NCBI RefSeq assembly: GCF_016900655.1
Contig: NZ_JACJKH010000007.1
Span: 62,001-126,000 of the forward strand
Source: Drancourtella massiliensis
GTDB lineage: Bacteria > Bacillota > Clostridia > Lachnospirales > Lachnospiraceae
Length of the DNA: 64,000 nt
Direction of reading: 5' to 3'
Position numbers and translations under genes: made by a program. Of the stretch, positions 26,259 to 35,886 are shown piece after piece (position 1 is the stretch's first letter; each line of letters opens with the position of its first letter). The notes beneath the pieces are model-generated. The model did no database searches. It was not told where the DNA came from and saw only the letters and a list, made by a program, of their open reading frames with translations.

Positions 26259-27311
26259 TCAGATGATACGTCCTCCGCCAAGAATATAGCCGTCACTGTA
26301 GAGAACCAGTGCCTGTCCCGGTGTCACCGCCCGCTGAGGTTCTTCAAATGTACAGGTAATTTCGTCATCCCCTGTCTTCTGGAGCGTACACCAGCCACCC
26401 CGGTGGTTGTAACGGATTTTGGCGAAGATCCTCTTTCCTTCCAGTTCCTTAAAGTCTGCCGCTCCCATTGGATTGAGCAGGCGTGCCTTCACTTCCCGTT
26501 TCAGTGACTCTTCATCATTTCCAAGTACCACTTCGTTTGTCTCCGGACGGATCGCAAGGACAAAAACCGGATAACCAAGGGCCACTCCAAGTCCTTTTCT
26601 CTGTCCTACCGTGTAATGGATAATTCCTTTGTGCTTCCCGAGAATGTTGCCGTTTACATCGACAAAATTTCCCTCTTTTGGTTCCTGCCCGGTATGGCTT
26701 TTGATAAAGGATGCATAGTCTCCATCCGGAATGAAGCAGATATCCTGGCTGTCCGCTTTCTGTGCCACGGAAATTCCTGCTTTTGCCGCAATTTCACGGA
26801 TCGTATCCTTTTCATACTTTCCGACCGGCATCCGGGTGTGTGCCAGCTGCTCCTGTGTCAGGTTGTAAAGCGCATACGTCTGGTCTTTTCTGGAAACGTC
26901 CGCATTTGCCACTGCGTAACGTCCGTTTGGAAGCTTCACAATATTCGCATAATGCCCGGTGGCAATCAGGTCTGCCCCGATTTCTTTCGCCCATCCGAGA
27001 AGGGCCTCCCACTTCACAAACCGGTTGCAGACAACACACGGATTCGGCGTCCGGCCTTCCAGATATTCTCTACAGAAATAGTCCATGACATTGGACTTGA
27101 ACTGATTCCTGAAGTCCACCGTGTAATGCGGAATCCCGATCTCGTCTGCTACCTTTTTGGCATCTTTGGACGGATCCTGTCCGCACTGCGCTTCATCGCA
27201 CGTGATCATTGTCACGCCGGTTACATCGTATCCTTCCTCTTTCAGCAGATATGCCGCTGCGGAAGAATCGACTCCCCCGGACATGCCGATGACGATTTTT
27301 TCTTTTTTCAT
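26259..27311 (-). CDS. mnmA: tRNA-specific 2-thiouridylase MnmA
   Basis: A 350-residue enzyme that installs the 2-thio group on wobble uridine 34 of tRNA-Lys, -Glu and -Gln. It shows the PP-loop GMSGGVDSSAAAYLL, the catalytic cysteine segment NPCVVCNRFVKW, GHYANIV, KDQTYALYNLTQEQL, the second catalytic cysteine in DSQDICFIPDGDY, HTVGQRKGLGV-type IHYTVGQRKGLGVAL, and a C-terminal beta-barrel. It lies directly after iscU and iscS, which supply sulfur, so the operon links cysteine desulfuration to tRNA thiolation. Confidence 0.97.
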   Translation of the reverse strand: MKKEKIVIGMSGGVDSSAAAYLLKEEGYDVTGVTMITCDEAQCGQDPSKDAKKVADEIGIPHYTVDFRNQFKSNVMDYFCREYLEGRTPNPCVVCNRFVKWEALLGWAKEIGADLIATGHYANIVKLPNGRYAVANADVSRKDQTYALYNLTQEQLAHTRMPVGKYEKDTIREIAAKAGISVAQKADSQDICFIPDGDYASFIKSHTGQEPKEGNFVDVNGNILGKHKGIIHYTVGQRKGLGVALGYPVFVLAIRPETNEVVLGNDEESLKREVKARLLNPMGAADFKELEGKRIFAKIRYNHRGGWCTLQKTGDDEITCTFEEPQRAVTPGQALVLYSDGYILGGGRII

Positions 27312-27332
27312 GCTTTCTTCCTCAAATCTGTT

Positions 27333-27776
27333 TTAATATTCCTCTTCTTCCTCTTCTTCACCTTCATGAATATCGGACTTTGGCTTTTCGAGACCTTCGA
27401 TCTCAATACCGTTTTTCTGTGCGTAATCCCACAGTGCTGCGTGGATCGCTTCCTCCGCCAGAAGGGAGCAGTGCACTTTAACCGGCGGCAGTCCGTTCAG
27501 AGCCTCCATCACGGCTTTGTTTGTCACCTGCATTGCTTCCTGAATGTTTTTCCCTTTTACAAGTTCCGTTGCCATGCTGCTTGTCGCGACAGCCGCGCCG
27601 CATCCAAAAGTCTTAAATTTCACGTCCCGGATGATCTGGTTTTCATCGATGTCCAGATAGATTCTCATGATATCCCCGCATTTTGCGTTTCCGACTGTTC
27701 CGACGCCGCTTGCCCCTTCAATTTCTCCCATGTTTCTTGGATGCTGAAAATGATCCATTACTTTTTCTGAATACAT
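27333..27776 (-). CDS. iscU: Fe-S cluster assembly scaffold IscU/NifU N-terminal type
   Basis: A 147-residue scaffold protein on which 2Fe-2S clusters form. The three ligand cysteines lie in GNAKCGDIMRIYL, KFKTFGCGAAVATSS and PVKVHCSLLAEEAIH. The N-terminus MYSEKVMDHFQHPRNMGEI is typical. The C-terminal tail is very acidic (a run of glutamates). It lies between iscS and mnmA with gaps of about 21-31 bases and is co-transcribed. Confidence 0.96.
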   Translation of the reverse strand: MYSEKVMDHFQHPRNMGEIEGASGVGTVGNAKCGDIMRIYLDIDENQIIRDVKFKTFGCGAAVATSSMATELVKGKNIQEAMQVTNKAVMEALNGLPPVKVHCSLLAEEAIHAALWDYAQKNGIEIEGLEKPKSDIHEGEEEEEEEY

Positions 27777-27807
27777 ATGTTTCCTCCTAAGTTCAATCCG
27801 TTCTTTT

Positions 27808-28992
27808 TTATTTTGCCTGTTTCTTTATAAAATCTTCGTAAAGCGGAGACATGTTTCTGAGATTTTCAATGATCTGTTTCAGATTCTCCACCACGTAGTC
27901 TATGTCTTCTTTTGTAATTTCCTCGTTTAATGTCAGTCTCAGTGAACCGTGCGCAATCTCGTGCGGAAGTCCGATGGCGAGCAGCACATGGGACGGGTCC
28001 AGAGAGCCGGATGTGCACGCAGAACCGCTGGAGCCGCAGATACCTGCCATATCAAGGCTTAACAGCATGGACTCGCCTTCGATAAAGCGGAAGCTGAAGT
28101 TTGCATTGTTTGGAAGCCGGTCTGCCGGATGTCCGTTTAACTTCGTATACGGAATTTCTTTGAGTACACGGTCAATCAGATAATCCCGGACTTCTTTCTC
28201 TTTGGATGTTCTCTCTTCCATCGTACGGACAGCCCGCTCCACTGCAGTTCCAAGTCCGACAATCCCGGGAACATTTTCGGTTCCGGCACGGCGTTTTCTC
28301 TCCTGTGCTCCGCCATGGATGAAGTTTTTCAGACGGAGTCCTTTACGGATATATAAAAATCCGATCCCTTTCGGTCCATTGAGCTTGTGTCCGCTTGCGC
28401 TTAACATGTCGATATTCAGGTCGTCTACCTGTATCGGAATCTGTCCAAACGCCTGCACTGCATCGGTATGGAATAAAATTCCGTGTTCCTTTGCAATCGC
28501 TCCGATCTCTCTGACCGGTTCGATCGTTCCGATCTCATTGTTCGCAAACATGATGGAGATCAGAATCGTATCCGGACGGATGGCTTTTTTCAGCTCTTCC
28601 AGATCTACCACTCCGTTTTCATCCACGTTCAGGTATGTCACTTCAAATCCATGCTTTTCCAGATATTCACATGTATGAAGCACTGCATGATGCTCAATTT
28701 TGGATGTGATAATATGCTTTCCTTTTGACTCATATGCCTCTGCCGCAGCCTTGATTGCCCAGTTGTCGCTCTCTGTTCCGCCGGCTGTAAAGTAGATCTC
28801 ATTTGCCTTGGCTCCAATGGCATCCGCAATGATCTCTCTCTGCTTTGTCACTGCCTCTTTACTCTTTGCCGCAAAACTGTATACGCTGGACGGGTTTCCG
28901 TAATATTCTGAAAAATACGGGAGCATTGCTTCCACAACTTCCGGCGCCGTCTTTGTCGTCGCCGCATTATCTAAATAGATCAATTTACTCAT
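27808..28992 (-). CDS. iscS: Cysteine desulfurase
   Basis: A 394-residue PLP enzyme that takes sulfur from cysteine as a persulfide for Fe-S clusters and tRNA thiolation. Signatures are YLDNAATTKTAPEVVEAML, FTAGGTESDNWAIKAAA, HTDAVQAFGQIPI, SASGHKLNGPKGIGFLYIRKG with the PLP lysine, RAGTENVPGIVGLG and the persulfide loop SGSACTSGSLDPSHVLLA. Its start overlaps the end of iscR by 8 bases, so the two are translationally coupled. Confidence 0.97.
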   Translation of the reverse strand: MSKLIYLDNAATTKTAPEVVEAMLPYFSEYYGNPSSVYSFAAKSKEAVTKQREIIADAIGAKANEIYFTAGGTESDNWAIKAAAEAYESKGKHIITSKIEHHAVLHTCEYLEKHGFEVTYLNVDENGVVDLEELKKAIRPDTILISIMFANNEIGTIEPVREIGAIAKEHGILFHTDAVQAFGQIPIQVDDLNIDMLSASGHKLNGPKGIGFLYIRKGLRLKNFIHGGAQERKRRAGTENVPGIVGLGTAVERAVRTMEERTSKEKEVRDYLIDRVLKEIPYTKLNGHPADRLPNNANFSFRFIEGESMLLSLDMAGICGSSGSACTSGSLDPSHVLLAIGLPHEIAHGSLRLTLNEEITKEDIDYVVENLKQIIENLRNMSPLYEDFIKKQAK

Positions 28993-29488
28993 TGTCTTCT
29001 TCCTTTCTCTTCTCTTTTCTGGAACTTCCGCACAGTGCCTCCGGCTGAATCTCCTTCCGGCAACGGGCTTTATTTTTTCTGCTTTCTTCTACAAGCTGAT
29101 CCAGATAAATGCCGTCTACTGTCGTGCGGATGCTTTCGTTGATCTTCTGCCAGACATATTTTGTGGCACAGATATCCTGAGCCTGGCAGGACTCGTCCGC
29201 ATGAAAAGCGGCGCAGGTCACTGCCTCAAGGCTTCCCTCCAGCGCCCGCAGAATGTCTCCAACCGAGATCTTTCCGGCATCTCCATGGATGATATATCCT
29301 CCTCCGGCGCCCCGGATGCTCTCCACAAGCCCCGCTTTTTTCAGCTTTGCCATCAACTGTTCCAGATATCGTTCTGAAATTCCCTGACGCTGTGAAATAC
29401 TGGCGATCGAGACAGGCTCCGCCTCTGAAAATTCTGCAAGATCGATCATCGCCCGCAGCCCATATCTTCCCTTAGTTGATAATTTCAC
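28985..29488 (-). CDS. iscR: Rrf2 family regulator, IscR-like
   Basis: A 167-residue winged-helix regulator starting from GTG (KLSTKGRYGLRAMIDLAEF) with the HTH in VSIASISQRQGISERYLEQL. Three cysteines, in VTCAAFHADESCQAQDICAT, are placed to bind a 2Fe-2S cluster, although the first spacing (eight residues) is longer than in E. coli IscR. The wing has GAGGGYIIHGDAG. It heads the iscR-iscS-iscU-mnmA-hisK operon. A partial palindrome just downstream of the -10 box suggests autorepression by cluster status. Confidence 0.9.
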   Translation of the reverse strand: MKLSTKGRYGLRAMIDLAEFSEAEPVSIASISQRQGISERYLEQLMAKLKKAGLVESIRGAGGGYIIHGDAGKISVGDILRALEGSLEAVTCAAFHADESCQAQDICATKYVWQKINESIRTTVDGIYLDQLVEESRKNKARCRKEIQPEALCGSSRKEKRKEEDNE

Positions 29489-29502
29489 ACTGTCACCTCT
29501 TT

Positions 29503-29526
29503 TAATCCTACTTTTTTACTAGGGTT
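29503..29526 (-). promoter_or_regulatory. Candidate IscR/Rrf2 operator
   Basis: AATCCTACT and ACTAGGGTT form an imperfect palindrome (7 of 9 match) around TTTTT. A larger ATCCTAC (29505-29511) / GTAGGAT (29534-29540) inverted repeat overlaps it and the -10 box. The motif resembles clostridial Rrf2/IscR sites with CCTACT half-sites, from memory. Confidence 0.5.
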
Positions 29527-29535
29527 TCCTTTTGT

Positions 29536-29564
29536 AGGATAGCATCCGGATCTGGTTCTGTCAA
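29536..29564 (-). promoter_or_regulatory. Sigma-A promoter of the isc operon
   Basis: TTGACA (29564-29559) and TATCCT (29541-29536) are separated by 17 bases on the minus strand. Confidence 0.65.
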
Positions 29565-29611
29565 CCCATATTCCGGAATATCATACTAGTAAAAACAAAG
29601 TCAGGTATCTT

Positions 29612-30946
29612 ATGCATCTTTCCACCCGAAAAAAAATCTTTTTAAAAGGAGCCTTTGTGCTGACTTTTGTCGGTCTGGTCACGCGTGTGATCGGATTTTT
29701 CTTCCGTATTTTTTTAAGCCGTGCGTTTGGCACAGAAGGAATCGGTATCTATCATCTGATTTTTCCTGTCTTTGCACTTTGTATCTCTTTATCGGCCGCC
29801 GGAATCGAAACCTCCCTCTCCCGTCTGACCGCCCGGTACACTTCTCTTGGCAGACCGGAACTTGCAAAGGTATCCTTCCAGATGGCTCTTCTTCTGTCTG
29901 CCGGCATGTCTTTGATCTGTACTGCGCTCATCCAGATTTTCGCGCATGATATTGCAGTTTCGGCTTTAGGCGATGTACGCTGTGAACCGCTTTTAAAAGT
30001 CATGTCCTACGCGCTCCCTTTTGCCAGTGTCCATTCCTGCATCTGCGGATACTCCCTCGGGCTCAAGCAGACACGGATTCCCGGCATTTCACAGCTCGCT
30101 GAACAATGCACCCGTGTCCTCGGCGTCTACCTCCTCTATACCGCCGCCATACAGGAATCCGGGCAGGCCGGAATCATCCTTGCCGTCTGCGGACTGGTCA
30201 TTGGAGAAATTGCAGGTGCCTTCTACAGCATTTTTGCCGTCCGGCGGATTCTTTATACAAAAAAGGCAACACAGAAATGCAGCTTTTCCTGCTATGCCGG
30301 GTGTCTTGGCGATATTTTAAAACATGCCGTACCTATCACGGCCAACCGGATTTCTTTGAATATTCTGCAGAGCATCGAGGTCATTTCCATTCCAAAGTGC
30401 CTCATGCTTTACGGCTTCTCCCGCTCCGCCGCCCTGAGCCATTACGGAATCCTGAACGGGATCGCCATGCCCTGTATTTTATTTCCGTCTGCCATCACCA
30501 ATTCCATCTCCATGATGATGCTCCCCACTGTGGCCGAGATTCAGGCAGCAAGCCAGAGCCGGACTCTGAGGCAGCTGATCCGGAAGGTAAGTATCTCCTG
30601 CCTTCTGCTTGGCTTTTTCTGTACCTGCGGCTTTCTTCTGACCGCGGACTTTCTCGGCTCCTTTGTCTTTCAAAGTCCGGAGGCCGCCTCCTACATACGG
30701 GTGCTGGCTTTTATCTGCCCGTTTCTCTATACAACTTCGACCTACATCAGTATGCTGAACGGGCTGGGACATACCGGTCTGGCCTTTCTGATTAATTTTA
30801 CCGGCCTGTGCATCCGGATTGCCGGTGTCTTCTTTCTGATCCCACAGACCGGAATCAGCGGATATCTGACCGGTCTCCTCTCAAGCCAGATTTTCGTATT
30901 CCTGGCATCTGTCCGGGTACTCTTCCGTACCGTACAGTGCACATGA
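29612..30946 (+). CDS. SpoVB-like polysaccharide flippase (MOP superfamily)
   Basis: A 444-residue integral membrane protein with about 12-14 hydrophobic segments. The N-terminus (FLKGAFVLTFVGLVTRVIGF then FFRIFLSRAFGTEGIGIYHL) is typical of stage V sporulation protein B and related MurJ/Wzx flippases, which move lipid-linked precursors across the membrane. SpoVB is required for spore cortex synthesis. It is divergent from iscR, and its ribosome-binding site is weak (AGG eight bases upstream). It converges on spoIIM with a shared terminator. Several SpoVB paralogues usually exist, so the spore role is likely, not certain. Confidence 0.85.
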   Translation: MHLSTRKKIFLKGAFVLTFVGLVTRVIGFFFRIFLSRAFGTEGIGIYHLIFPVFALCISLSAAGIETSLSRLTARYTSLGRPELAKVSFQMALLLSAGMSLICTALIQIFAHDIAVSALGDVRCEPLLKVMSYALPFASVHSCICGYSLGLKQTRIPGISQLAEQCTRVLGVYLLYTAAIQESGQAGIILAVCGLVIGEIAGAFYSIFAVRRILYTKKATQKCSFSCYAGCLGDILKHAVPITANRISLNILQSIEVISIPKCLMLYGFSRSAALSHYGILNGIAMPCILFPSAITNSISMMMLPTVAEIQAASQSRTLRQLIRKVSISCLLLGFFCTCGFLLTADFLGSFVFQSPEAASYIRVLAFICPFLYTTSTYISMLNGLGHTGLAFLINFTGLCIRIAGVFFLIPQTGISGYLTGLLSSQIFVFLASVRVLFRTVQCT

Positions 30947-30976
30947 ACCGGCAGGTAAAATAATTTTGTACATCAA

Positions 30977-31020
30977 AAAGACAGCTTAAATTCCTTTTCC
31001 CGGGAACTTAAGCTGTCTTC
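30977..31020. terminator. Bidirectional terminator between the spoVB-like gene and spoIIM
   Basis: AAGACAGCTTAA and TTAAGCTGTCTT pair, with additional TTCC/GGAA inside, and have A/T runs on both sides. It serves two convergent genes. Confidence 0.85.
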
Positions 31021-31040
31021 TTTATTTTTCTTCTGTCTTT

Positions 31041-31580
31041 TTACAATGTATCCAGAAACATCTGCATCAAAATCGGATTGACATACGCTTCCGTAATCAG
31101 TCCTGCCGTCATAAAAACAAGTACCGCGAAGGTCTTTCCCATATTCCATCTGGCCTGCGGAAAAATGAAAAAATGCCACAGAACAATCAGATAGGCCAGT
31201 GCGTAAAAAAGGAACTGCGGCACCATCGCAATCATCCAGAACACAATACCCTGAATTCCCATATTCAGAATCCCCGCACACACAATTGTTCCGGTCGAAA
31301 AACCGGCCCAGACAAATACTGCAACGGTGGCAATCCTTCTGACCCTGGTCTGTCCCAAAAACACGATCAGAAGCAGCGGGATAAGGCGGATACCACACAA
31401 GTACAAGATATATTCTCCTGCTTCAATTTCCGATTGCGCATACTGTTTTAGAAAATACGGGTTGAAGATACCTGATGTGGTCACGTAATCTTTCACTGTC
31501 AGATTGGCAAATAAGATTCCTCCGATAAACCCTGCCATAAATGCTGCTGCAAAATACTGCTTTGCTCTTTCTATTCTCAC
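31041..31580 (-). CDS. spoIIM: Stage II sporulation protein M
   Basis: A 179-residue membrane protein with about five hydrophobic segments, from FAAAFMAGFIGGILFANL to a C-terminal ALITEAYVNPILMQMF-like end (GLITEAYVNP). The pattern and length match SpoIIM, part of the DMP complex that drives septal peptidoglycan hydrolysis and engulfment in the mother cell. GTG is the start, with AGGAGG eight bases upstream. No clear sigma-E promoter could be assigned. Confidence 0.82.
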   Translation of the reverse strand: MRIERAKQYFAAAFMAGFIGGILFANLTVKDYVTTSGIFNPYFLKQYAQSEIEAGEYILYLCGIRLIPLLLIVFLGQTRVRRIATVAVFVWAGFSTGTIVCAGILNMGIQGIVFWMIAMVPQFLFYALAYLIVLWHFFIFPQARWNMGKTFAVLVFMTAGLITEAYVNPILMQMFLDTL

Positions 31581-31694
31581 AAGACAAGCCTCCTCATCAA
31601 ACAGATACTAATACATATTCGGCTGTCCCTTTCTGTATTCACAAATTCGTTCGAATCCGATTCCTGTCAGAAGTCAGATTTTGCACGAAGAATT

Positions 31695-32237
31695 TTAACG
31701 GCAGTATTTGGCATCGTAGGCCAGAATCGACGCAATTGTCTTGGAGTCCTCGATCTCGCCTCTAAAAATCTTTTCTTTCAGTTCTTCCACTGTATATGTT
31801 TCCAGTTCAATATATTCGTCTTCATCAAGGTGCTGGTGGGACGGAATCAGATTCCGGGCGACAAATACTTCGATCTTCTCGTTGCAGAATGCGACCGTTG
31901 TGCGGATATTGATCAGCCACTCCAGGCTGTCGCACCGATATCCGGTCTCTTCCTCCAGTTCTCTTCCCGCGCAGACAATTCCCGGCTCTTCCGCATAGTC
32001 CAGTGCCCCCGCCGGAATTTCCAGCGTATAGCGGTCCAGTGCATTCCGGTACTGCCGCACCATGACCAGTTTCCCGTCCTCTGTAACCGGAACAACTGCG
32101 GCAGCCCCTTTGTGCTTGATGAAATCCCACTCTGCCGTATTTCCATTTGCAAATTCCATATGATCGGTATATACATCCAGAATTGCTCCTTTATATTTCA
32201 GTTCTCTTCCCACACGTCTGATATTCTCACTCATCAT
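31695..32237 (-). CDS. nudF: Nudix hydrolase, ADP-ribose pyrophosphatase type
   Basis: A 180-residue hydrolase with the Nudix box GALDYAEEPGIVCAGRELEE followed by ETGY (G-x5-E-x7-RELEEETGY pattern, residues ~77-103). The N-terminus has the ADP-ribose pyrophosphatase-like RQYRNALDRYTLEIPAGALD. It would cleave ADP-ribose to AMP and ribose 5-phosphate. Two adjacent ATGs exist; GGAGGCGG fits either. It lies downstream of the rny terminator. Confidence 0.88.
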   Translation of the reverse strand: MMSENIRRVGRELKYKGAILDVYTDHMEFANGNTAEWDFIKHKGAAAVVPVTEDGKLVMVRQYRNALDRYTLEIPAGALDYAEEPGIVCAGRELEEETGYRCDSLEWLINIRTTVAFCNEKIEVFVARNLIPSHQHLDEDEYIELETYTVEELKEKIFRGEIEDSKTIASILAYDAKYCR

Positions 32238-32255
32238 TACCGCCTCCTCATGATA

Positions 32256-32295
32256 AAAGAATCCCTGACCTACTTTTCAGTAAATCAGGGATTCT
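32256..32295 (-). terminator. Terminator of rny
   Basis: AATCCCTGA and TCAGGGATT form a perfect 9-pair stem with TAC/GTA inside. The T stretch on the minus strand is short (CTTTTA), so it may be leaky into the Nudix gene. Confidence 0.65.
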
Positions 32296-32321
32296 TACGT
32301 TTACATTATCGACTCTAATAT

Positions 32322-33875
32322 CTATTTTGCATAATCCGTGACTCTTGACTCCCGGATTACATTTACCTTAATCTGGCCCGGATATTCCAGTTCGAACTCA
32401 ATCTGTTTTGAAATCTCTCTCGCCAGTAATACCATATCATCGTCTGATATTTGTTCTGGAACTACCATAACGCGAATCTCTCTTCCCGCCTGAATAGCAA
32501 AAGATTTATCGACACCTTTAAACTGGTTTGCGATATCTTCCAACTGTTTTAACCTGTTTGTATATGTTTCCAATGTTTCACGTCTTGCACCCGGACGGGC
32601 TGCTGAAATCGTGTCAGCCGCCTGTACAACACATGCAACCAGTGACTGCGGTTCCACATCTCCGTGATGTGCCTCTACCGCATTGATAACAACTGCTGAT
32701 TCTTTATATTTTCTGCACAGATCCACACCGATCTGAATATGTGATCCTTCCACATCGTGATCGATAGACTTTCCAATGTCATGCAGAAGTCCGGCTCTCT
32801 TTGCCACACGGACATCCAGTCCGATTTCTCCTGCAAGAAGTCCTGCAAGCTGTGCCACTTCGATAGAGTGTTTCAGCGCATTCTGTCCATAGCTTGTACG
32901 GAATTTCATACGTCCAAGCAGACGGATCAGTTCCGGATGGATACCGTGTACGCCGACTTCCAGCGCAGCAGCTTCTCCTTCTTCCCGGATCATGGACTCC
33001 ACTTCTTTCTGTGCCTTTTCAACCATCTCTTCAATTCTGGCCGGATGAATCCGTCCGTCTACAATCAGCTTTTCCAGTGCAATCCTTGCGACTTCACGCC
33101 GGATCGGATCGAAGCCGGAAAGTACGACTGCTTCCGGTGTATCATCGATAATCAGTTCGACACCAGTCAGTGTCTCAAGTGTACGAATATTTCTTCCCTC
33201 TCGTCCAATGATACGTCCCTTCATTTCATCACTCGGAAGCTGGACTACCGAAATCGTCGTCTCTGCCACGTGATCCGCAGCGCACCGCTGAATCGCATTG
33301 ACTACGTACTCTTTCGCTTTCTTTCCTGCTTCTTCCTTGGCCTGATTTTCCAGCTCTTTGATCATTCTGGCTGAATCATGCTTCACATCGTCTTCAACAG
33401 TTTTTAACAGATATTCTTTTGCCTGTTCGGAGGTTAGTCCTGAGATTCTTTCCAGTTCCTGTACTCTTTGTCTGTTTAACTCGTCCGCTTTCGCTTCACG
33501 CTCTTTGATCTGCTCTTCCTTCGCTGCAAGATTCATTTCCCGATGTTCGACCGCGTCAGAACGCTTGTCTACCGCTTCTTCCTTTGCAAGGACGCGTTTT
33601 TCATAACGCTGAAGCTCTGCCCTGCGTTCCTTTGTCTCTTTTTCCAGTTCGTTTTTGGTCTTGATCGATTCCTCTTTCACTTCCAGAAGGGCTTCCTTTT
33701 TCGTCGTCTCAGCTTTTTTCAGTGCATCATCTATGATTTCTCTGGCTTTACTCTCTGCATTTCCAATTTTGGATTCCGCATTTTTTTTCAAGTTCGAAAC
33801 CGTCACATTGTAAGTAACTGCTGCTGTTACGACAAGCGTAATCACTACTGCAACGATAATATAGAAAATTTGCAC
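32322..33875 (-). CDS. rny: Ribonuclease Y
   Basis: A 517-residue membrane-anchored endoribonuclease that starts mRNA decay. An N-terminal membrane helix ([20 protein letters not shown]) is followed by a long charged coiled coil (residues ~28-175), a KH domain with [15 protein letters not shown], and an HD domain with [17 protein letters not shown]. Start is GTG with AAGGAGGTG upstream. Length is standard. It has its own promoter. Confidence 0.97.
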   Translation of the reverse strand: MQIFYIIVAVVITLVVTAAVTYNVTVSNLKKNAESKIGNAESKAREIIDDALKKAETTKKEALLEVKEESIKTKNELEKETKERRAELQRYEKRVLAKEEAVDKRSDAVEHREMNLAAKEEQIKEREAKADELNRQRVQELERISGLTSEQAKEYLLKTVEDDVKHDSARMIKELENQAKEEAGKKAKEYVVNAIQRCAADHVAETTISVVQLPSDEMKGRIIGREGRNIRTLETLTGVELIIDDTPEAVVLSGFDPIRREVARIALEKLIVDGRIHPARIEEMVEKAQKEVESMIREEGEAAALEVGVHGIHPELIRLLGRMKFRTSYGQNALKHSIEVAQLAGLLAGEIGLDVRVAKRAGLLHDIGKSIDHDVEGSHIQIGVDLCRKYKESAVVINAVEAHHGDVEPQSLVACVVQAADTISAARPGARRETLETYTNRLKQLEDIANQFKGVDKSFAIQAGREIRVMVVPEQISDDDMVLLAREISKQIEFELEYPGQIKVNVIRESRVTDYAK

Positions 33876-33922
33876 AGGAGCACCTCCTTATTTAATTTTC
33901 ATTGTACAATTACAACACTTAA

Positions 33923-33951
33923 ATTTTATACTGTTTTAACAAATATGTCAA
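33923..33951 (-). promoter_or_regulatory. Sigma-A promoter for rny
   Basis: TTGACA (33951-33946) and TAAAAT (33928-33923) are separated by 17 bases on the minus strand. Confidence 0.7.
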
Positions 33952-34026
33952 GCACAGACTCTTTCCTTTCGTTGAAATCGCGGAATTCCGCACCGGAAAA
34001 TCTTTCGGCTTTTCCGGCATTCCCGG

Positions 34027-34641
34027 CTAATCTTCCGGAAATTCCAGATTCAGCGCTTTTTTAATCTCTCCGTAGGAAAATCCTTTTCTTGCAAGATAAG
34101 CATACAGTTTCTGTTTTTCCTCCACAGAGGCGCGGGAAGGGTCATAATGTTTTTTTCTCAGAAGGTGGCGGAGCGCCTCGCCGGAATCGCTCTCCTCATA
34201 GCACCTCTCCATCATTTCGTCTACAATCTCTCCATCTATTTTCTTTCCGGAAAGCTCTGCATAGATTTCCCGTCTGCTTTTGCGTCCTTTTCTGGAAAGA
34301 ATAAAACTCTCCGCATATCTTCTGTCATCCACATAGCCGAATGACTTTACATAGCGGACAACCTGATCCACTGTTTCCTCTGGAAAATCCTGGCGCAGAA
34401 GACGGTCCCGCAGTTCGCTCTCGGTCCTGTCCATACTTTGAAGAAGAGACATTGCCTTGCGCTTTGCCCTCTTCAGTACAATCTCCGATAATATCGTTTC
34501 TATCTGATCCTCTGTCACAGCTTCCCCGTCTTTCAGATGGCAGGAGGACAGTTCGCTTTTGTATAATACAAAAGCGAACTGTCCGTCCAGATAAATCCGA
34601 AATTTTGTCTTTGTAACCGGCTCAATCCCAACCTGTCTCAT
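34027..34641 (-). CDS. recX: RecA regulator RecX
   Basis: A 204-residue, highly charged all-helical protein with the repeated three-helix modules of RecX: RAKRKAMSLLQSMDRTESEL, VVRYVKSFGYVDDRRYAESF and KLYAYLARKGFSYGEIKKAL. RecX modulates RecA filaments. It begins 3 bases after the recA stop and is clearly co-transcribed with it. Confidence 0.93.
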   Translation of the reverse strand: MRQVGIEPVTKTKFRIYLDGQFAFVLYKSELSSCHLKDGEAVTEDQIETILSEIVLKRAKRKAMSLLQSMDRTESELRDRLLRQDFPEETVDQVVRYVKSFGYVDDRRYAESFILSRKGRKSRREIYAELSGKKIDGEIVDEMMERCYEESDSGEALRHLLRKKHYDPSRASVEEKQKLYAYLARKGFSYGEIKKALNLEFPED

Positions 34642-34644
34642 CGC

Positions 34645-35706
34645 TTATTCTTCGCTTTCGGCCTCTTTGCTGCCGTTATCCGCAGTTTCCTGCCCCTGTC
34701 CTGCACTGCCGTCCAGTCCATAATGAGCGCGTACTTTCGCTTCAATCTCATCCATCACTTCCGGATGCTCTCTTAAATAGCCCTTCGCATTCTCACGGCC
34801 CTGACCGATCTTGTTTCCCTCATATGCATACCATGCTCCGCTCTTATTGACGATATCCAGGCCTGCTGCCAGATCCAGCACATCTCCCTCTCTGGAAATG
34901 CCTTTTCCGAACATGATATCGAACTCCGCCTCTTTAAACGGAGGCGCAATCTTATTCTTTACAACTTTGACTCTGACATGGTTTCCGACCATCTCTCCTC
35001 CCTGCTTGAGGGTCTCTGTCCGTCTGATGTCGAGACGGATCGAGGAATAGAATTTCAGAGCACGTCCTCCTGTAGTCGTCTCCGGGTTGCCGAACATGAC
35101 ACCGACCTTCTCACGGAGCTGATTGATGAAAATCACAACGCAGTTTGACTTGCTGATGACAGGAGTAAGTTTTCTGAGCGCCTGGGACATCAGTCGTGCC
35201 TGAAGTCCGACATGGCTGTCTCCCATATCTCCCTCGATCTCCTGCTTTGGAACAAGAGCCGCTACCGAGTCAATGACAACAATATCCATTGCTCCGGATC
35301 TGACCATCGTCTCCGTAATCTCAAGCGCCTGGTCTCCGCTGTCCGGCTGGGAAATGTAAAGCTCATTGATATCCACGCCGATATTCCCCGCATAAACCGG
35401 ATCCAACGCATGCTCCGCATCGATAAATCCTGCAATTCCCCCTCTTTTCTGCACCTCTGCAATCATGTGAAGGGCAACTGTCGTCTTACCGCTTGACTCC
35501 GGTCCGTAAATCTCTACAATACGCCCCTTTGGAACGCCGCCGAGTCCAAGGGCGATATCCAGACTCAGCGCTCCTGTCGGAACGGTCTCAACTGCCACCT
35601 GTGCCTTCGGATCTCCGAGACGCATCACCGTTCCTTTTCCAAAATCCTTTTCCAGTTTGGCTATCGCGGCCTCAAGGGCCTTCTTTTTATCTTCATTATT
35701 TGTCAT
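34645..35706 (-). CDS. recA: Recombinase RecA
   Basis: A 353-residue ATP-dependent strand-exchange protein and SOS co-protease. It has Walker A GPESSGKT (residues ~68-75), [53 protein letters not shown] (L2 loop) and [15 protein letters not shown]. The acidic C-terminal tail is usual. The start at 35706 follows AAAGGAGATCAG; the upstream ATG at 35736 overlaps the LexA box and is rejected. A LexA box lies just upstream. Confidence 0.98.
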   Translation of the reverse strand: MTNNEDKKKALEAAIAKLEKDFGKGTVMRLGDPKAQVAVETVPTGALSLDIALGLGGVPKGRIVEIYGPESSGKTTVALHMIAEVQKRGGIAGFIDAEHALDPVYAGNIGVDINELYISQPDSGDQALEITETMVRSGAMDIVVIDSVAALVPKQEIEGDMGDSHVGLQARLMSQALRKLTPVISKSNCVVIFINQLREKVGVMFGNPETTTGGRALKFYSSIRLDIRRTETLKQGGEMVGNHVRVKVVKNKIAPPFKEAEFDIMFGKGISREGDVLDLAAGLDIVNKSGAWYAYEGNKIGQGRENAKGYLREHPEVMDEIEAKVRAHYGLDGSAGQGQETADNGSKEAESEE

Positions 35707-35730
35707 ACTCTGATCTCCTTTTTTGAATCC

Positions 35731-35742
35731 GAACAAATGTTC
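35731..35742 (-). promoter_or_regulatory. LexA (SOS) box of recA
   Basis: GAACATTTGTTC is a perfect GAAC-N4-GTTC palindrome, the Gram-positive LexA/DinR consensus. It lies just downstream of the promoter, where LexA would block transcription. Confidence 0.9.
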
Positions 35743-35755
35743 GCCTGTGATTTTA

Positions 35756-35784
35756 ATAGTAACCGATTCTTATTTTGTTGTCAA
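35756..35784 (-). promoter_or_regulatory. Sigma-A promoter of recA-recX
   Basis: TTGACA (35784-35779) and TACTAT (35761-35756) are separated by 17 bases, directly before the LexA box. Confidence 0.7.
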
Positions 35785-35886
35785 GCTGATTTTTGAGTTT
35801 TGGCAGAAATGCCCGGACCGGAAACAAGACAGAATGCCCGCCACAGTCCGGCTGCGGCAGGCCTTTCATAAAAACAGATCATATTC

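Noticed and set aside
29565-29611. Sigma-E promoter for the spoVB-like gene (ATATT and CATACTAG)
   Set aside because: The spacing between the two elements is about 9 bases, too short for a sigma-E promoter.
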